A stretch of 64,000 nucleotides of DNA, taken from positions 12,159,697 to 12,223,696 of the forward strand of contig NZ_CP108081.1 in NCBI RefSeq assembly GCF_036182465.1. The letters run 5' to 3'. Below are positions 35,079 through 43,191 of the stretch, piece by piece. The translations under genes and the position numbers were made by a program. Source of the stretch: Streptomyces sp. NBC_00258 (GTDB lineage Bacteria; Actinomycetota; Actinomycetes; Streptomycetales; Streptomycetaceae). How positions within the stretch are numbered: position 1 is the stretch's first letter; every line of letters begins with the position of its first letter. A model generated the notes under the pieces. The model had not been told where the DNA came from, made no database searches, and was given only the letters and a program-made list of their open reading frames with translations.

Positions 35079-36296
35079 ATGGTCGCGCAGCAGACGTGGA
35101 GCACGACATTTCGCAAGGCCCTCCCGCAGGTGGCGGATGTTGGCTACGCCGTCGGATCGCTCGGTGTCTCAGCCACCATGCTGCACAACTGGCTCGATCC
35201 GCACAGCTACTGGCGGACTCCGGATGCCTGGGCGTACGGCCTGCTCGCCCTGATCTACCTCCCGCTGGCCCTGCGCCGCCGTGCCCCGCTGCCCGTCCTG
35301 GGCAGTACGGCGGCATGCGTGCTGTGCTACTTCACCTTGGGCTACTACCACGCGGTTGGGGTGATCGGGCCGGGTCTCGCGTTCTACACAGTCGCAGCGC
35401 TGCGCCCGCGCAAGGTCGTGGCGAAGTGCGCAGCCGCGACCCTGCTCGTCCTGCTGTGGGGTACGCGGCTCGCCGAGCCCGGGATCGGGCCGGTGAGCGT
35501 GGCCTTTGTAACCATGATGGTCGTCGTCATCTGGGTGACCGGCGACCGGTCACGGAGGCTGGTGGAACGAGGCGAGCGGCTGTCGGCACTGAGTGAGCAA
35601 CTGGCTCGGCAACAGGAAGAGAAGGCCCAGTTGGCGGTCACCGAGGAGCGTATGAAGATTGCCCGCGAGCTGCACGACGTGGTCGCCCATCATGTGTCCG
35701 TCATCTCCGTCCAGGCTGGCCTGGCGGGATACGTCTTCACCACCGATCCCCCGACGGCCCGCAAGGCACTGGACACCATCTCGGGCAGCACCCGCGAGGC
35801 CATGGCGGAGATGCGCCGCATGCTGGTCCTCCTGCGGCAAGGCGCTGAACAGTCCCGGCAAGTGCAGAGGGGAGGAGAGCCCAGAGACCTCGACGCCTCC
35901 CTCGGGCTGGGACAGCTCGAACCGCTGGTGCAACGGGTGAGGGACGCCGCGGTGCCGGTCGACGTCCGGATCACGGGCACGGCGTACGCACTCCCGCCAG
36001 GCGTCGACCTGTGCATCTACCGGGTCGTCCAGGAGGCCCTCACCAACGTCATGAAGCACGCGCCGTCGGCGAACGCAACCGTGCTGGTGCACTATGACGA
36101 GGCCGAGATCCACGTGCGTGTGGCCGACGACGGACAGCAGCGTGTTTCCGCGAACGTACCCGTAAAGTCCGCGGCTCATGGTCTGATCGGGATGCATGAG
36201 CGAGTCAGTGTCTACGGCGGAACAGTGACGGCCGGACCTGGTCCGGGGGGCGGGTTCGAGGTCAGTCTGACCGTCCCTGTGCCACGCGACAGGTAA
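35079..36296 (+). CDS. NarL-type sensor histidine kinase
   Basis: 405 residues. Several membrane helices in the N-terminal ~150 residues (AYGLLALIYLPLAL; GLAFYTVAAL; VAFVTMMVVVIWVTGD), a coiled-coil linker (LSALSEQLARQQEEKAQLAV), then the HisKA_3 box ERMKIARELHDVVAHHVSVI with the phospho-accepting His, and a HATPase domain with YRVVQEALTNVMKHAPSANA, VADDGQ and GLIGMHERV. This is the actinobacterial DesK/NarL-like subfamily. ATG 35079 is the first in-frame start. The response regulator follows 53 bases later, and a 16-base palindrome (37319) that may be the system's target lies downstream. Confidence 0.9.
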   Translation: MVAQQTWSTTFRKALPQVADVGYAVGSLGVSATMLHNWLDPHSYWRTPDAWAYGLLALIYLPLALRRRAPLPVLGSTAACVLCYFTLGYYHAVGVIGPGLAFYTVAALRPRKVVAKCAAATLLVLLWGTRLAEPGIGPVSVAFVTMMVVVIWVTGDRSRRLVERGERLSALSEQLARQQEEKAQLAVTEERMKIARELHDVVAHHVSVISVQAGLAGYVFTTDPPTARKALDTISGSTREAMAEMRRMLVLLRQGAEQSRQVQRGGEPRDLDASLGLGQLEPLVQRVRDAAVPVDVRITGTAYALPPGVDLCIYRVVQEALTNVMKHAPSANATVLVHYDEAEIHVRVADDGQQRVSANVPVKSAAHGLIGMHERVSVYGGTVTAGPGPGGGFEVSLTVPVPRDR

Positions 36297-36349
36297 GGGT
36301 GATGTCCCGGATCCTGTCCAGGCAATCGCGAGGAAGGATGAGATCACTC

Positions 36350-37021
36350 ATGCCCACGGTGCTCGTTGTGGACGATCAACACCTCATCCGCTCGGGACTT
36401 GTCGCACTCATGGAGGCGGCGCCGGGAATCGAGGTTGTCGGTTCGGCCCAGAGCGGCGAGGAAGCGATCCCGCTTGCCGCGCAGACCCGGCCCGATGTGA
36501 TCCTGATGGATATTCGGATGCCTGGCATCGGCGGGATCACCGCCACCGAACGGATTCTGGCCCAGGCCCCGGACCCAGCCCCGAAGATCCTCGTACTGAC
36601 CACCTTCGACCTCGACGAATACGTGTATGGAGCCCTGCGGGTCGGCGCCTGTGGCTTTCTCCTCAAGGACACCCTGGCCGACCGCCTGCTTGCGGCCATC
36701 GACACCGTGCACGCGGGGGAGATGTTGTTCAGCGCTTCAGTGATCAAGGGACTCATCGAGGCGTACACCCCCCGCCACGCCGCACCCGAACCGCACCCCG
36801 GGCTGGACATGCTGACCCCCAGAGAGCTGGAGGTCCTCGGCCTGGTCGGGGCGGGCATGTCCAACGCCGACATCGCGCGGCGGCTTGTGCTGAGCATCGG
36901 GACGATCAAGACGCACGTTCATCGCTGCATGAGCAAGCTCGCCGTGAACAGCCGGGCCCAGGCGGTCGTCGTCGCCTACGAGACCGGGCTGGCAACGCGG
37001 AACCCCGCCACCGGTCTTTGA
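36350..37021 (+). CDS. NarL/LuxR-family response regulator
   Basis: 223 residues from ATG 36350. The receiver domain has VLVVDDQHLIRSGLVALMEA (acidic pair), PDVILMDIRMPG with the phospho-acceptor Asp, VLTTFDLDEYVY and GFLLKDT. The LuxR-type HTH has LTPRELEVLGLVGAGMSNAD, then LSIGTIKTHVHRCMSKLAV. Upstream in-frame starts (GTG 36299, ATG 36338) would add a non-conserved leader, so 36350 is preferred. Partner of the kinase at 35079; these systems often control an adjacent transporter, but none is present. Confidence 0.9.
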   Translation: MPTVLVVDDQHLIRSGLVALMEAAPGIEVVGSAQSGEEAIPLAAQTRPDVILMDIRMPGIGGITATERILAQAPDPAPKILVLTTFDLDEYVYGALRVGACGFLLKDTLADRLLAAIDTVHAGEMLFSASVIKGLIEAYTPRHAAPEPHPGLDMLTPRELEVLGLVGAGMSNADIARRLVLSIGTIKTHVHRCMSKLAVNSRAQAVVVAYETGLATRNPATGL

Positions 37022-37317
37022 CCGCATCACGAATGCATCGTCAGTCCAACACCGGTCGGGCCCCGGTCAATTACGGGCGGTGATCAGGATTTACGGTCTG
37101 ACGCTCGGTCATGAGCGGGCCGTGTCCACGTCACTGACGTCAGCTCTGTACGGCGGCCGCATGGGAGGTGGAACCGTTCGCCTTCTCCGTTGCCGGAGCG
37201 CCATCGCGGAACGGCGGCTTCTGCCCCACTGGCACCATGACCGCTCTGACCTGCGGCATCGGAGTTGAAAGGCGCCTGCTCCATGCGTGGCCGATGAGGT
37301 GAGGGGCGCATGCCGCA

Positions 37318-37335
37318 CCCTGACATCTGTCAGGG
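37318..37335. promoter_or_regulatory. Palindrome CCCTGACATCTGTCAGGG
   Basis: An 18-base dyad with 8-base arms and a two-base centre (TC), about 300 bases after the response regulator and 206 before the secreted protein gene at 37542. The inner 16 bases recur exactly at 49147-49162. It is likely a site for a LuxR/NarL-type regulator. Bases 37022-37317 and 37336-37541 contain no supported gene. Confidence 0.6.
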
Positions 37336-37541
37336 ACGCGACGTCCCTGGCGCGGTTACAGTTCGAGGCGCTGGCTCGGGGACCTCTTGGCTGCTACGGC
37401 GGCTGGAGCAGGAGCGCCGTGAACGCTCCGGTCGGGCAACAGCAGTAGCCGTTGTGACGACATGACGAAGGTCCCGGCAGGCGAGCATTACGGCAACGAG
37501 CAATCTGCGGGATCCGTCCGCCCTTGGACCAGGGAGAAGAC

Positions 37542-38072
37542 ATGCACAGCATCCGAAGGAGTGTCATGCATCTGCGCATTCGTGCCGCCGCCACGCTTGC
37601 CGTGGCCGCCTCGTTCATCGGTCTCGTCGGACTGGCGCCGCCAGTGTCCGCCTCTCAGACCCCGCAGACACCGGAGGGCAAGTACTGCACCATCGTCGTG
37701 GAGCCGGTGAAGCCGGGCGAGAAGACCTCCCGGGTGAAGAGCCGGACCTGCACCGACGACCGGGCGACGGCAGCAGCGGCGCGCAACAGCGCCCGGACAC
37801 CGCTCATGTCCTGGTACGAGCACGCCAACTACGGCGGCGACTCGACCATGGTGTTCGGCGACTACGGCCCCTGTGACCTGTCGGGCTACAAGCTGAACAC
37901 CGGCCTGTGGAGCAGGTCGATCTCGTCGTTCAGGACGTACAGCAGCTGCAACTTCCAGTCGGCGTACCGCTATGACGGCGATTGCTGCGCAACCTACTGG
38001 GGCTATGACACGCCCTACGTGGGCGACTGGGCGAACGACCGCATCGGCTCCTTTCAGATCAACAACATCTAG
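37542..38072 (+). CDS. Secreted beta/gamma-crystallin-like protein
   Basis: 176 residues from ATG 37542 (AGGGAGAAG upstream). Sec signal: LRIRAAATLAVAASFIGLVG with cleavage near PVSAS. After a ~55-residue linker comes a Greek-key-like domain, SWYEHANYGGDSTMVFGDYG, then WSRSISSFRTYSSCN and NDRIGSFQINN. The Y-x-H-x2-Y-G-G-x-S and (D/N)-x-(I/S)-SS-F spacing is that of crystallin-fold and I36-type peptidase-inhibitor proteins of Streptomyces. Five cysteines. Extracellular; ligand unknown. Confidence 0.72.
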   Translation: MHSIRRSVMHLRIRAAATLAVAASFIGLVGLAPPVSASQTPQTPEGKYCTIVVEPVKPGEKTSRVKSRTCTDDRATAAAARNSARTPLMSWYEHANYGGDSTMVFGDYGPCDLSGYKLNTGLWSRSISSFRTYSSCNFQSAYRYDGDCCATYWGYDTPYVGDWANDRIGSFQINNI

Positions 38073-38156
38073 CCTGCGCTTTTCCCTTGCCACAGTGTCC
38101 GGATCTTGAAATTTCCTTCCGAGCTGGGACGATGAGGCTTGTCGCAGCAGGCGTCG

Positions 38157-38828
38157 TTAGCCTTCATCCGGTCGTCGGCGACGGTCCGCGGTGGAAGGGG
38201 GCGGCGTTCTCGGAATGCCAGCGGGCGGACTGTTGAGTGTCGCCTGTGGTCCAGCGGATGGTGGACACCACGTACTCCTCGTGATCGAACGTGCAGGGCA
38301 CGAAGAGCACTTCGACGAGGAGCAGGCTGAACCCACGCCTGTCCATCGGACAGGAGGAGGCGTTCGGCTACGGCATTTCCGTAACGCCCTGCCGGGATCG
38401 TCGGCCAGCACGATCGCGGCCTTGACTCGCTTGCCCACCGGCTCCCGCCGCACCTCGAAACTGCGGCACACCGCCATCGCTATCTCCAGGCCGTGCTGTC
38501 CGACCCGTCCCGGATCGGTCGGGCAGGCCGCCGGCAGCGTCGGGTCCGTGTCCCAGATGCTGATCTCCACGGCGCCGTCGACAACCTCCAGGTCCAGCAG
38601 GCACGGTCCGGGCGCGTATTTGTAGGCGTTGGTCACCAGCTCGCTGACCACCAGCTCGACAACGCCCATCGCACGCTCTGACACCGGCATCCCGTGAACG
38701 GCCTGCACCTCGGTCATGAAACGGCGGGCAGCATGTCGCGCCTCCGCGATCGGCTCGCTGCCCTCGAAGGCCACGGCAGACAGGAGCGGGCGGCGGACCA
38801 GCGGCTCATATTCGTCTTCGTACACCAC
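38157..38828 (-). CDS. Anti-sigma-type ATP-binding (HATPase) regulator with altered C-terminus
   Basis: Likely start GTG 38828. Residues ~15-150 match the Streptomyces HATPase_c_2 regulators: EGSEPIAEARHAARRFMTEV, VVELVVSELVTNAYKYAPGP (N-box), ISIWDTDPTLPA (G1) and GRVGQHGLEIAMAVCRSFEV, VGKRVKAAIVLADDPG. Normal family members end about here; this frame continues ~75 residues of Ser/Pro/Arg-rich sequence to 38157, while a more protein-like small frame (38164-38346) occupies the same bases. The natural stop has probably been lost by mutation. Such proteins act as anti-sigma-like kinases or phosphatase partners. Confidence 0.7.
   Translation of the reverse strand: MVYEDEYEPLVRRPLLSAVAFEGSEPIAEARHAARRFMTEVQAVHGMPVSERAMGVVELVVSELVTNAYKYAPGPCLLDLEVVDGAVEISIWDTDPTLPAACPTDPGRVGQHGLEIAMAVCRSFEVRREPVGKRVKAAIVLADDPGRALRKCRSRTPPPVRWTGVGSACSSSKCSSCPARSITRSTWCPPSAGPQATLNSPPAGIPRTPPPSTADRRRRPDEG
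38164..38346 (-). CDS. Possible small protein downstream of the ATP-binding gene
   Basis: 60 residues from ATG 38346: LLLVEVLFVPCTFDHEEYVV, then STIRWTTGDTQQSARWHSEN. The residue pattern is more protein-like than the overlapping frame of the ATP-binding gene. No family recognised; it may be a fragment. Confidence 0.35.
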   Translation of the reverse strand: MDRRGFSLLLVEVLFVPCTFDHEEYVVSTIRWTTGDTQQSARWHSENAAPFHRGPSPTTG

Positions 38829-38910
38829 CAAGCCACACCGCCACCTCGTCCTGAGCAACGCGATTAACGACGCGCGCAAGTACCCCCCGAAAAGACGCCG
38901 CACACCAGAC

Positions 38911-39534
38911 TCAAAGGCGAAAATCCGCCCCTCCGAAACCAGCACGCAGACGCAGGCAAGCATCGGCCGCCCCGGCCATGCCGGCTGCCGCCTGACCGAC
39001 ATCATTCTCATCGTCCTCATGCCCGTCGGTGGGCAGGGGGCGGCGCGGGACCTCCCCAGGCACTGCGCCGCCCCCTGCCAACCTGGCACGTCTACCCGAG
39101 GACCTGCGCCCTACGCGTCTCCGGCTCGGCGCGCGCCATGCCGTCACCGCCGCGGCCAGGTGGTCTTGAAGGTGCGCCGGCATCGGCTTGTGCTGCGTGG
39201 TCTCGACGACCGCTTCCGCCACGTCGTGCAGCTTGGTGTTGGAGTGCTGCGACACCCGGACCAGCATCTGCCACGCCTCTTCCTGGGTGCACGACCAGGT
39301 CGCCATCAGCACACCGCGGGCCACGTCAATCACCGGCCGCCGCTCCAAGGCGTCCTTGAGCTGTTCTGTCTCCTCATACAGCAGCTCGGCCTGCTCGACG
39401 ACCGGCAGCCCGGGAAGAGGGCCGCCATGCTCCTGGTCCTGAGCATCAGCAGGTATCTCTCCACGCCGGGGTCCAGGGCCTTGGGGAGGTCGCATAGGGC
39501 CCATCCTGCCCGGCATCACCCTGCCCACACGCAA
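38911..39534 (-). CDS. ANTAR-domain RNA-binding regulator
   Basis: The ANTAR core is clear at residues ~60-115: EQLKDALERRPVIDVARGVL, MATWSCTQEEAWQMLVRVSQ, HSNTKLHDVAEAVVETT. ANTAR proteins bind paired hairpins in leader RNAs to prevent termination. The start is uncertain (ATG 39534 used). After AAAVTAWRAPSRRR the frame runs ~75 residues of low-complexity sequence to 38911, about twice the usual length, so the original stop seems lost, as in the neighbouring ATP-binding gene. Between 39535 and 40091 the only feature is a hairpin at 39761. Confidence 0.65.
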   Translation of the reverse strand: MRVGRVMPGRMGPMRPPQGPGPRRGEIPADAQDQEHGGPLPGLPVVEQAELLYEETEQLKDALERRPVIDVARGVLMATWSCTQEEAWQMLVRVSQHSNTKLHDVAEAVVETTQHKPMPAHLQDHLAAAVTAWRAPSRRRVGRRSSGRRARLAGGGAVPGEVPRRPLPTDGHEDDENDVGQAAAGMAGAADACLRLRAGFGGADFRL

Positions 39535-39760
39535 CAGCCCCGCGACCGGTGAAGAGCCCGTGAAGAGCCTGGTTGAGCGGCGGGGCGTGGTCAGAGAACT
39601 GCCCGCGTGGGCGATTGAGCACGCGGACGCACGACAAGGTGATTCCTGACGCCATTCAGGCCCACCAGTTCAGAAACAGCTACCAAGAGACCTCGCCTCC
39701 GCAGCCGCACCACGAAGCGCGTCCCGAAGTCCGGCGCCACCTGACCCCGTACGAATCGAC

Positions 39761-39790
39761 CAGGGAGCGCGGTCCATACCGCGCTCCCTG
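39761..39790 (+). terminator. Perfect 13-bp hairpin, terminator-like
   Basis: CAGGGAGCGCGGT and ACCGCGCTCCCTG with loop CCAT. No gene end is adjacent, so it may terminate a lost gene or insulate the I36 gene at 40092. Confidence 0.6.
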
Positions 39791-40091
39791 CCAGGCCCCA
39801 TGAGCAACAACACCAGAACCGTCGCCCGCTAACGCCACTTCACCGCACTCCGCAACGTGGGTTGGGAAATCCTCCGCCGGACCTGGCCCATCGAATCTTA
39901 AGCGGAGGCCGGCAGCACACCGGTACCCCTGAGGTTTACCGCAGAGTTACCCCCCACGGTTGACGCCCGGCTCCCCGGGGCCCTGGCATCGTCAGGCCAT
40001 CGCTTGACCCAGCACGGCACCGCCGATCGCCCTCAGCCTGAGGGCCGCGGGACAAGCGCAGTTCACTGAGACGCGTGGTCAAGGAGGAGTA

Positions 40092-40508
40092 ATGCACTTC
40101 ACCCGGAAGATCGTTTCCGTCCTGTCCTTGGGAGCCGCAGTGGTTCTGGCGGCGCCTGTCACCGCAGATGCCGCCAATCCTGCCGCTGCCCGGACACATG
40201 CCCAGGCCAACGTCGCGTGCGCGCGGGGCTTCGTGTGCATCTACCCGGACATGGACTTTCGCGGGCAGCCGTACGTCAAGCGGGCCTCGGACGGCAGCGT
40301 CAGCCACCTCCCGGACTACATCCGCAGCAACGGCAGTTCCGTCATCAACAACTCCAGCAGGACCGCACGGGTCTATCAGAACGACAACTACGGTGGCCGA
40401 CGCGTATGTGTGGGGCGTAACGGAGGTTCCATCCAGGACCTGCGCTCCTATCAGCTCAACGACACCACGCACTCCCTGAGGAACAACGACACGGCCTGTG
40501 GCGGCTAG
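40092..40508 (+). CDS. Secreted peptidase-inhibitor I36/crystallin-fold protein
   Basis: 138 residues from ATG 40092 with a near-perfect ribosome site (AAGGAGGAG). Signal peptide KIVSVLSLGAAVVLAAPVTA, cleavage before ANPAAA. Mature domain CARGFVCIYPDMDFRGQPYV, then DYIRSNGSSVINNSSRTARV, YQNDNYGGRRVCVGRNGG and the C-terminal CGG. The C-x4-VC-(I/L)Y-x-(D/H) start and duplicated Greek-key pattern fit the I36 family (Streptomyces metalloproteinase inhibitor SMPI type). Extracellular; inhibitor activity is inferred from the family only. Confidence 0.8.
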   Translation: MHFTRKIVSVLSLGAAVVLAAPVTADAANPAAARTHAQANVACARGFVCIYPDMDFRGQPYVKRASDGSVSHLPDYIRSNGSSVINNSSRTARVYQNDNYGGRRVCVGRNGGSIQDLRSYQLNDTTHSLRNNDTACGG

Positions 40509-40937
40509 AGAACTGCCACGATCCGGCACAGAGCCCGGCCGTAGGACTGGCCCAGGCATCATGACGGACCGCGGGGACGGCAACGCCCCAGGGGTTCGTG
40601 CGCAGCCGAAACGGCAGCCTTCCAGCGCCCTTCAGCTCACTCTGGAACAGAGAGGCTGAGCCGGGCAGGGCGATGGGCATGCAACAACGGCCACGGAGCT
40701 CCGTCCCCAACACCAGGGGCGGAGCCTGTGGGCGGTGGAATGGAAAGTGAGGGTATCGGGGGCGAGGAGGTCGGTGGTGCCGGCCCGTCTGGGCTGGTGC
40801 GAAGAGCACCGGATCAGCTCGTTGCGCTCCTGCGGCCACTCACGTTGTGCGATCGGCGGCTCCCGGAGCATCAAAGGCTCCGAAACTGCCGGCAAGGGCA
40901 GCCGGGGAGGGGACTGCTCAACCGGGTGGGCCGGCTG

Positions 40938-41873
40938 CTATCTCGTGCGCAGGATGCGCCACGCGTCGTTCGCCTGCTGCGTATACGGAACGAAGGAATT
41001 CGAACCTGAGTCATCCTCACGGAAGAATGAACCCGGGCTCATGTCGTCCGCAGTTTCCAGGTCTGAGAAATGGAAGATTCCGTCCGCGTAAACGTCCTCG
41101 ATGAACTTTGCCTGGGCTTCCACACTTCGCAGAGCGAACCAGGAATCTCCGGCGTCCATGCGCGGCCGCCACCTGTACGGATTGTAGCCCGGACTGAAGA
41201 CGAGACCGTCAAGCTGGTGAAGCGCCGAACTGCCTATGTACCGAAACCCGCCGAACTCGAACTGCCATGTGTGCACGCACTCGTGGACCAACGTCTGCTC
41301 GCTGTACGTCGGCAGGTAGATCGTGTAACCCATGGTGAAGGCAGCTTCGCGGAACGCCGTAAGGATGCCTATCCGGCCCACTACCAGTTCGATGGAACCG
41401 TAGTTGAGTGACTCCCCGAAGATCGGCCGTAAAATCTCTCGCTCGTCCTCCGTCAGCCGGCGCTTCGCCGGCTGAAGCCGGAGCACCGTCTGCACGAGGT
41501 CCACGATCCTGAGGGCGACGAAGATCACCGTTCCGATGGCCGAGTAGAAGCCGTCTTTGGCCAGTGTCCAAAGGTCCTTCAGCGCCTGGAAGAGCATGTC
41601 GCTGTTGCCGAAGAGGAGGGCGACCAGGCCAACGACGACGGTGACCACCGTGCACACCGTCCGGTACACCCAGCGCACCACAATGGTGGTGATCCACAGC
41701 GACACCTTGACCAGGACGACGACGATCCAGCAGAAGAGCTTGTTGAGACACAGCGTCCACCAGTTGCAGGGCTCGTCCCGGCATCTCTGTTCCTGCCCTT
41801 CTACCCACTGGTCGATGGGTTGCAGGACTGTCTCCTCGACACGCTCCGCCTGCTCCTGGCATGACACGGCCAT
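40938..41873 (-). CDS. Membrane protein with HECVH metallopeptidase-like motif
   Basis: 311 residues, last gene of the leftward six-gene operon, starting five bases after the previous stop. A Cys/Trp-rich N-terminus (QRCRDEPCNWWTLCLNKLFC) leads into hydrophobic helices (WIVVVLVKVSLWITTIVV; TVVTVVVGLVALLFG), a helical linker, then YLPTYSEQTLVHECVHTWQF with HExxH, EFGGFRYIGSSALHQL and a C-terminal region with FALRSVEAQAKFIEDVYADG. A (H)E..H..Q(F/Y)..GG.(R/Y)YI pattern resembles DUF4157-like zinc folds linked to contractile-injection or toxin loci, but I do not see those partners. Bases 40509-40937 hold nothing firm. Confidence 0.65.
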   Translation of the reverse strand: MAVSCQEQAERVEETVLQPIDQWVEGQEQRCRDEPCNWWTLCLNKLFCWIVVVLVKVSLWITTIVVRWVYRTVCTVVTVVVGLVALLFGNSDMLFQALKDLWTLAKDGFYSAIGTVIFVALRIVDLVQTVLRLQPAKRRLTEDEREILRPIFGESLNYGSIELVVGRIGILTAFREAAFTMGYTIYLPTYSEQTLVHECVHTWQFEFGGFRYIGSSALHQLDGLVFSPGYNPYRWRPRMDAGDSWFALRSVEAQAKFIEDVYADGIFHFSDLETADDMSPGSFFREDDSGSNSFVPYTQQANDAWRILRTR

Positions 41874-41878
41874 GATGC

Positions 41879-42211
41879 CTAGCCTTCCTCCCGGGCCTGC
41901 AGGGCTTCCTCAAGGTTGCGGACGACCGCATCAAAGCGGCGGTGTGCCCACCCAAGGCCGAGGCACTTGCCGACTGCACCGCCCACAACCCCAGCCGCGA
42001 TCGTCGGCAGCAGGGCCAGCCCCAGCAGATAGAGACAGCCCGCCAGAGCCGCTCCGACAGCGCCGGCGCCACACCCGCACGCGTTGGCGTACCGCACGAG
42101 GTCGCTGTAGAGAGGCGTCGCCTCCTCTCGCGGCAGAACGTCCAGTCCGCTGAATCTCCGGCCGCGCAGCTCGAACGAGTCCGGCACGACAGTGCTCGAA
42201 GTGTCCCGCAT
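41879..42211 (-). CDS. Glycine-rich membrane protein
   Basis: 110 residues starting at ATG 42211, which overlaps the preceding TGA by one base (TGATG), a coupling arrangement. A 50-residue soluble start (VPDSFELRGRRFSGLDVLPR) is followed by two hydrophobic Gly/Ala-rich helices (GAVGAALAGCLYLLGLALLP; TIAAGVVGGAVGKCLGLG), a glycine-zipper-like pattern, and a charged tail (NLEEALQAREEG). Function unknown. Part of the leftward operon 44667-40938. Confidence 0.6.
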   Translation of the reverse strand: MRDTSSTVVPDSFELRGRRFSGLDVLPREEATPLYSDLVRYANACGCGAGAVGAALAGCLYLLGLALLPTIAAGVVGGAVGKCLGLGWAHRRFDAVVRNLEEALQAREEG

Positions 42212-42495
42212 CAATCACCCGTTCCGAGGAGACCGTCACACTGACCAGCTCCGCACGAAGCGCTCCCTGCACCGCGGGTCTGGCCGTCGAACCGCAGACG
42301 GGCAAGAGTTACCGAGCCATCGGCGGCGGTGAAGTCGAAGAGCCACCGGACGCGCTCCGTCGGACTGCCCAGCGCTTGCGAGGCGTGGAAACCGAGCCGG
42401 TGCCACGCCGTCGACCGGGAAGGCCGCCCTCGCATCTGAAGTCGCGAACGGCCGTTCACCGCGGAAGGTGCGCACCCGGCTGCGACGGTCGACAC
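42211..42495 (-). CDS. Small hypothetical protein of the leftward operon
   Basis: 94 residues from GTG 42495, 14 bases after the preceding stop: RSTAWHRLGFHASQALGSPT, then VRWLFDFTAADGSVTLARLR and FDGQ. Composition is protein-like and the C-terminus couples to the next gene (TGATG). ATG 42438 is an alternative start. No family recognised. Confidence 0.5.
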   Translation of the reverse strand: MSTVAAGCAPSAVNGRSRLQMRGRPSRSTAWHRLGFHASQALGSPTERVRWLFDFTAADGSVTLARLRFDGQTRGAGSASCGAGQCDGLLGTGD

Positions 42496-42509
42496 ATGGC
42501 CTCGTCTGT

Positions 42510-43178
42510 TCAGGCTGGCGGCTGGGACGTTGCCGGGCACTGCGACAGCCTGATGAGCGAGGCGTCCGTAATCGCGAGCCCTTCCGATCCGGCGACCGCG
42601 AACAGCACAGTCTGGCCGACCACGACGGACAACTCGGCGGGCTCCACCTTGCCGCCTTCCACCGCGACGATGGAGCCCTCTTTGAGCTCCTCGCGCCACC
42701 TCTCGCAGGCCTTGCGGTCCCGGCTGTCGACATCACGCACACGGACCACGCCGCAGGCCGTGCCCCCGTTGGCGTCCTGCCACGCGTACTCGCCGGCAGC
42801 GCCGAACACATGACCGTAGAAGGCCGCGTCGCGCAGCGCGGCACTGGAGAAGGTGCCGTCGGACTCGTCCAGGCCCCACACCCCGTACGGCGGGGTGCCG
42901 GCCGCCGCAGCATGCCAGATCACCACATCGCCAGCAGCGATCTCCAACTGCGGGGTGGCGACGGTGAACCCGCCCCGCGCATGCCGCACCTCGACATCGT
43001 GCTGGCGCTGGGCGGAATTGTCGTCCGGCCGCCGCACGGTGATGGAGAAGGGCAGTTCATCCGTTTCCACGCAGGCGGCCAGCGGGCCGCCCACGGTGTA
43101 GCGAGTCCGTCCCGGCGCGGAGAAACGCTGTCCGAAGCAGTCCAGACTGGTGAGGGCGCGGCTGTCCAACGCAGACAT
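42510..43178 (-). CDS. Two-domain protein, cupredoxin-like
   Basis: 222 residues from ATG 43178 with AGGAAGGA upstream. The middle contains LEIAAGDVVIWHAAAAGTPP, then FYGHVFGAAGEYAWQDANGG and TACGVVRVRD, the strand pattern of plastocyanin-type domains (G-D-x-V-x-W; H-x-F-x2-x-G-x-Y). Classical copper ligands are incomplete, so it may be a copper-free cupredoxin fold. The last ~60 residues (VEPAELSVVVGQTVLFAVAG) look like a second, shorter copy of the same edge strands. No signal peptide. Third gene of the leftward operon. Confidence 0.6.
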   Translation of the reverse strand: MSALDSRALTSLDCFGQRFSAPGRTRYTVGGPLAACVETDELPFSITVRRPDDNSAQRQHDVEVRHARGGFTVATPQLEIAAGDVVIWHAAAAGTPPYGVWGLDESDGTFSSAALRDAAFYGHVFGAAGEYAWQDANGGTACGVVRVRDVDSRDRKACERWREELKEGSIVAVEGGKVEPAELSVVVGQTVLFAVAGSEGLAITDASLIRLSQCPATSQPPA

Positions 43179-43191
43179 GGCGGTTCCTTCC

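Noticed and set aside
37080..37268. A 62-codon plus-strand frame after the response regulator
   Set aside because: No ribosome site or motif; Arg/His-rich composition like non-coding sequence.
40632..40895. Minus-strand frame with REWPQERNELIRCSSH, resembling the end of some transposases
   Set aside because: Only ~20 suggestive residues, no catalytic motif and no terminal repeats.
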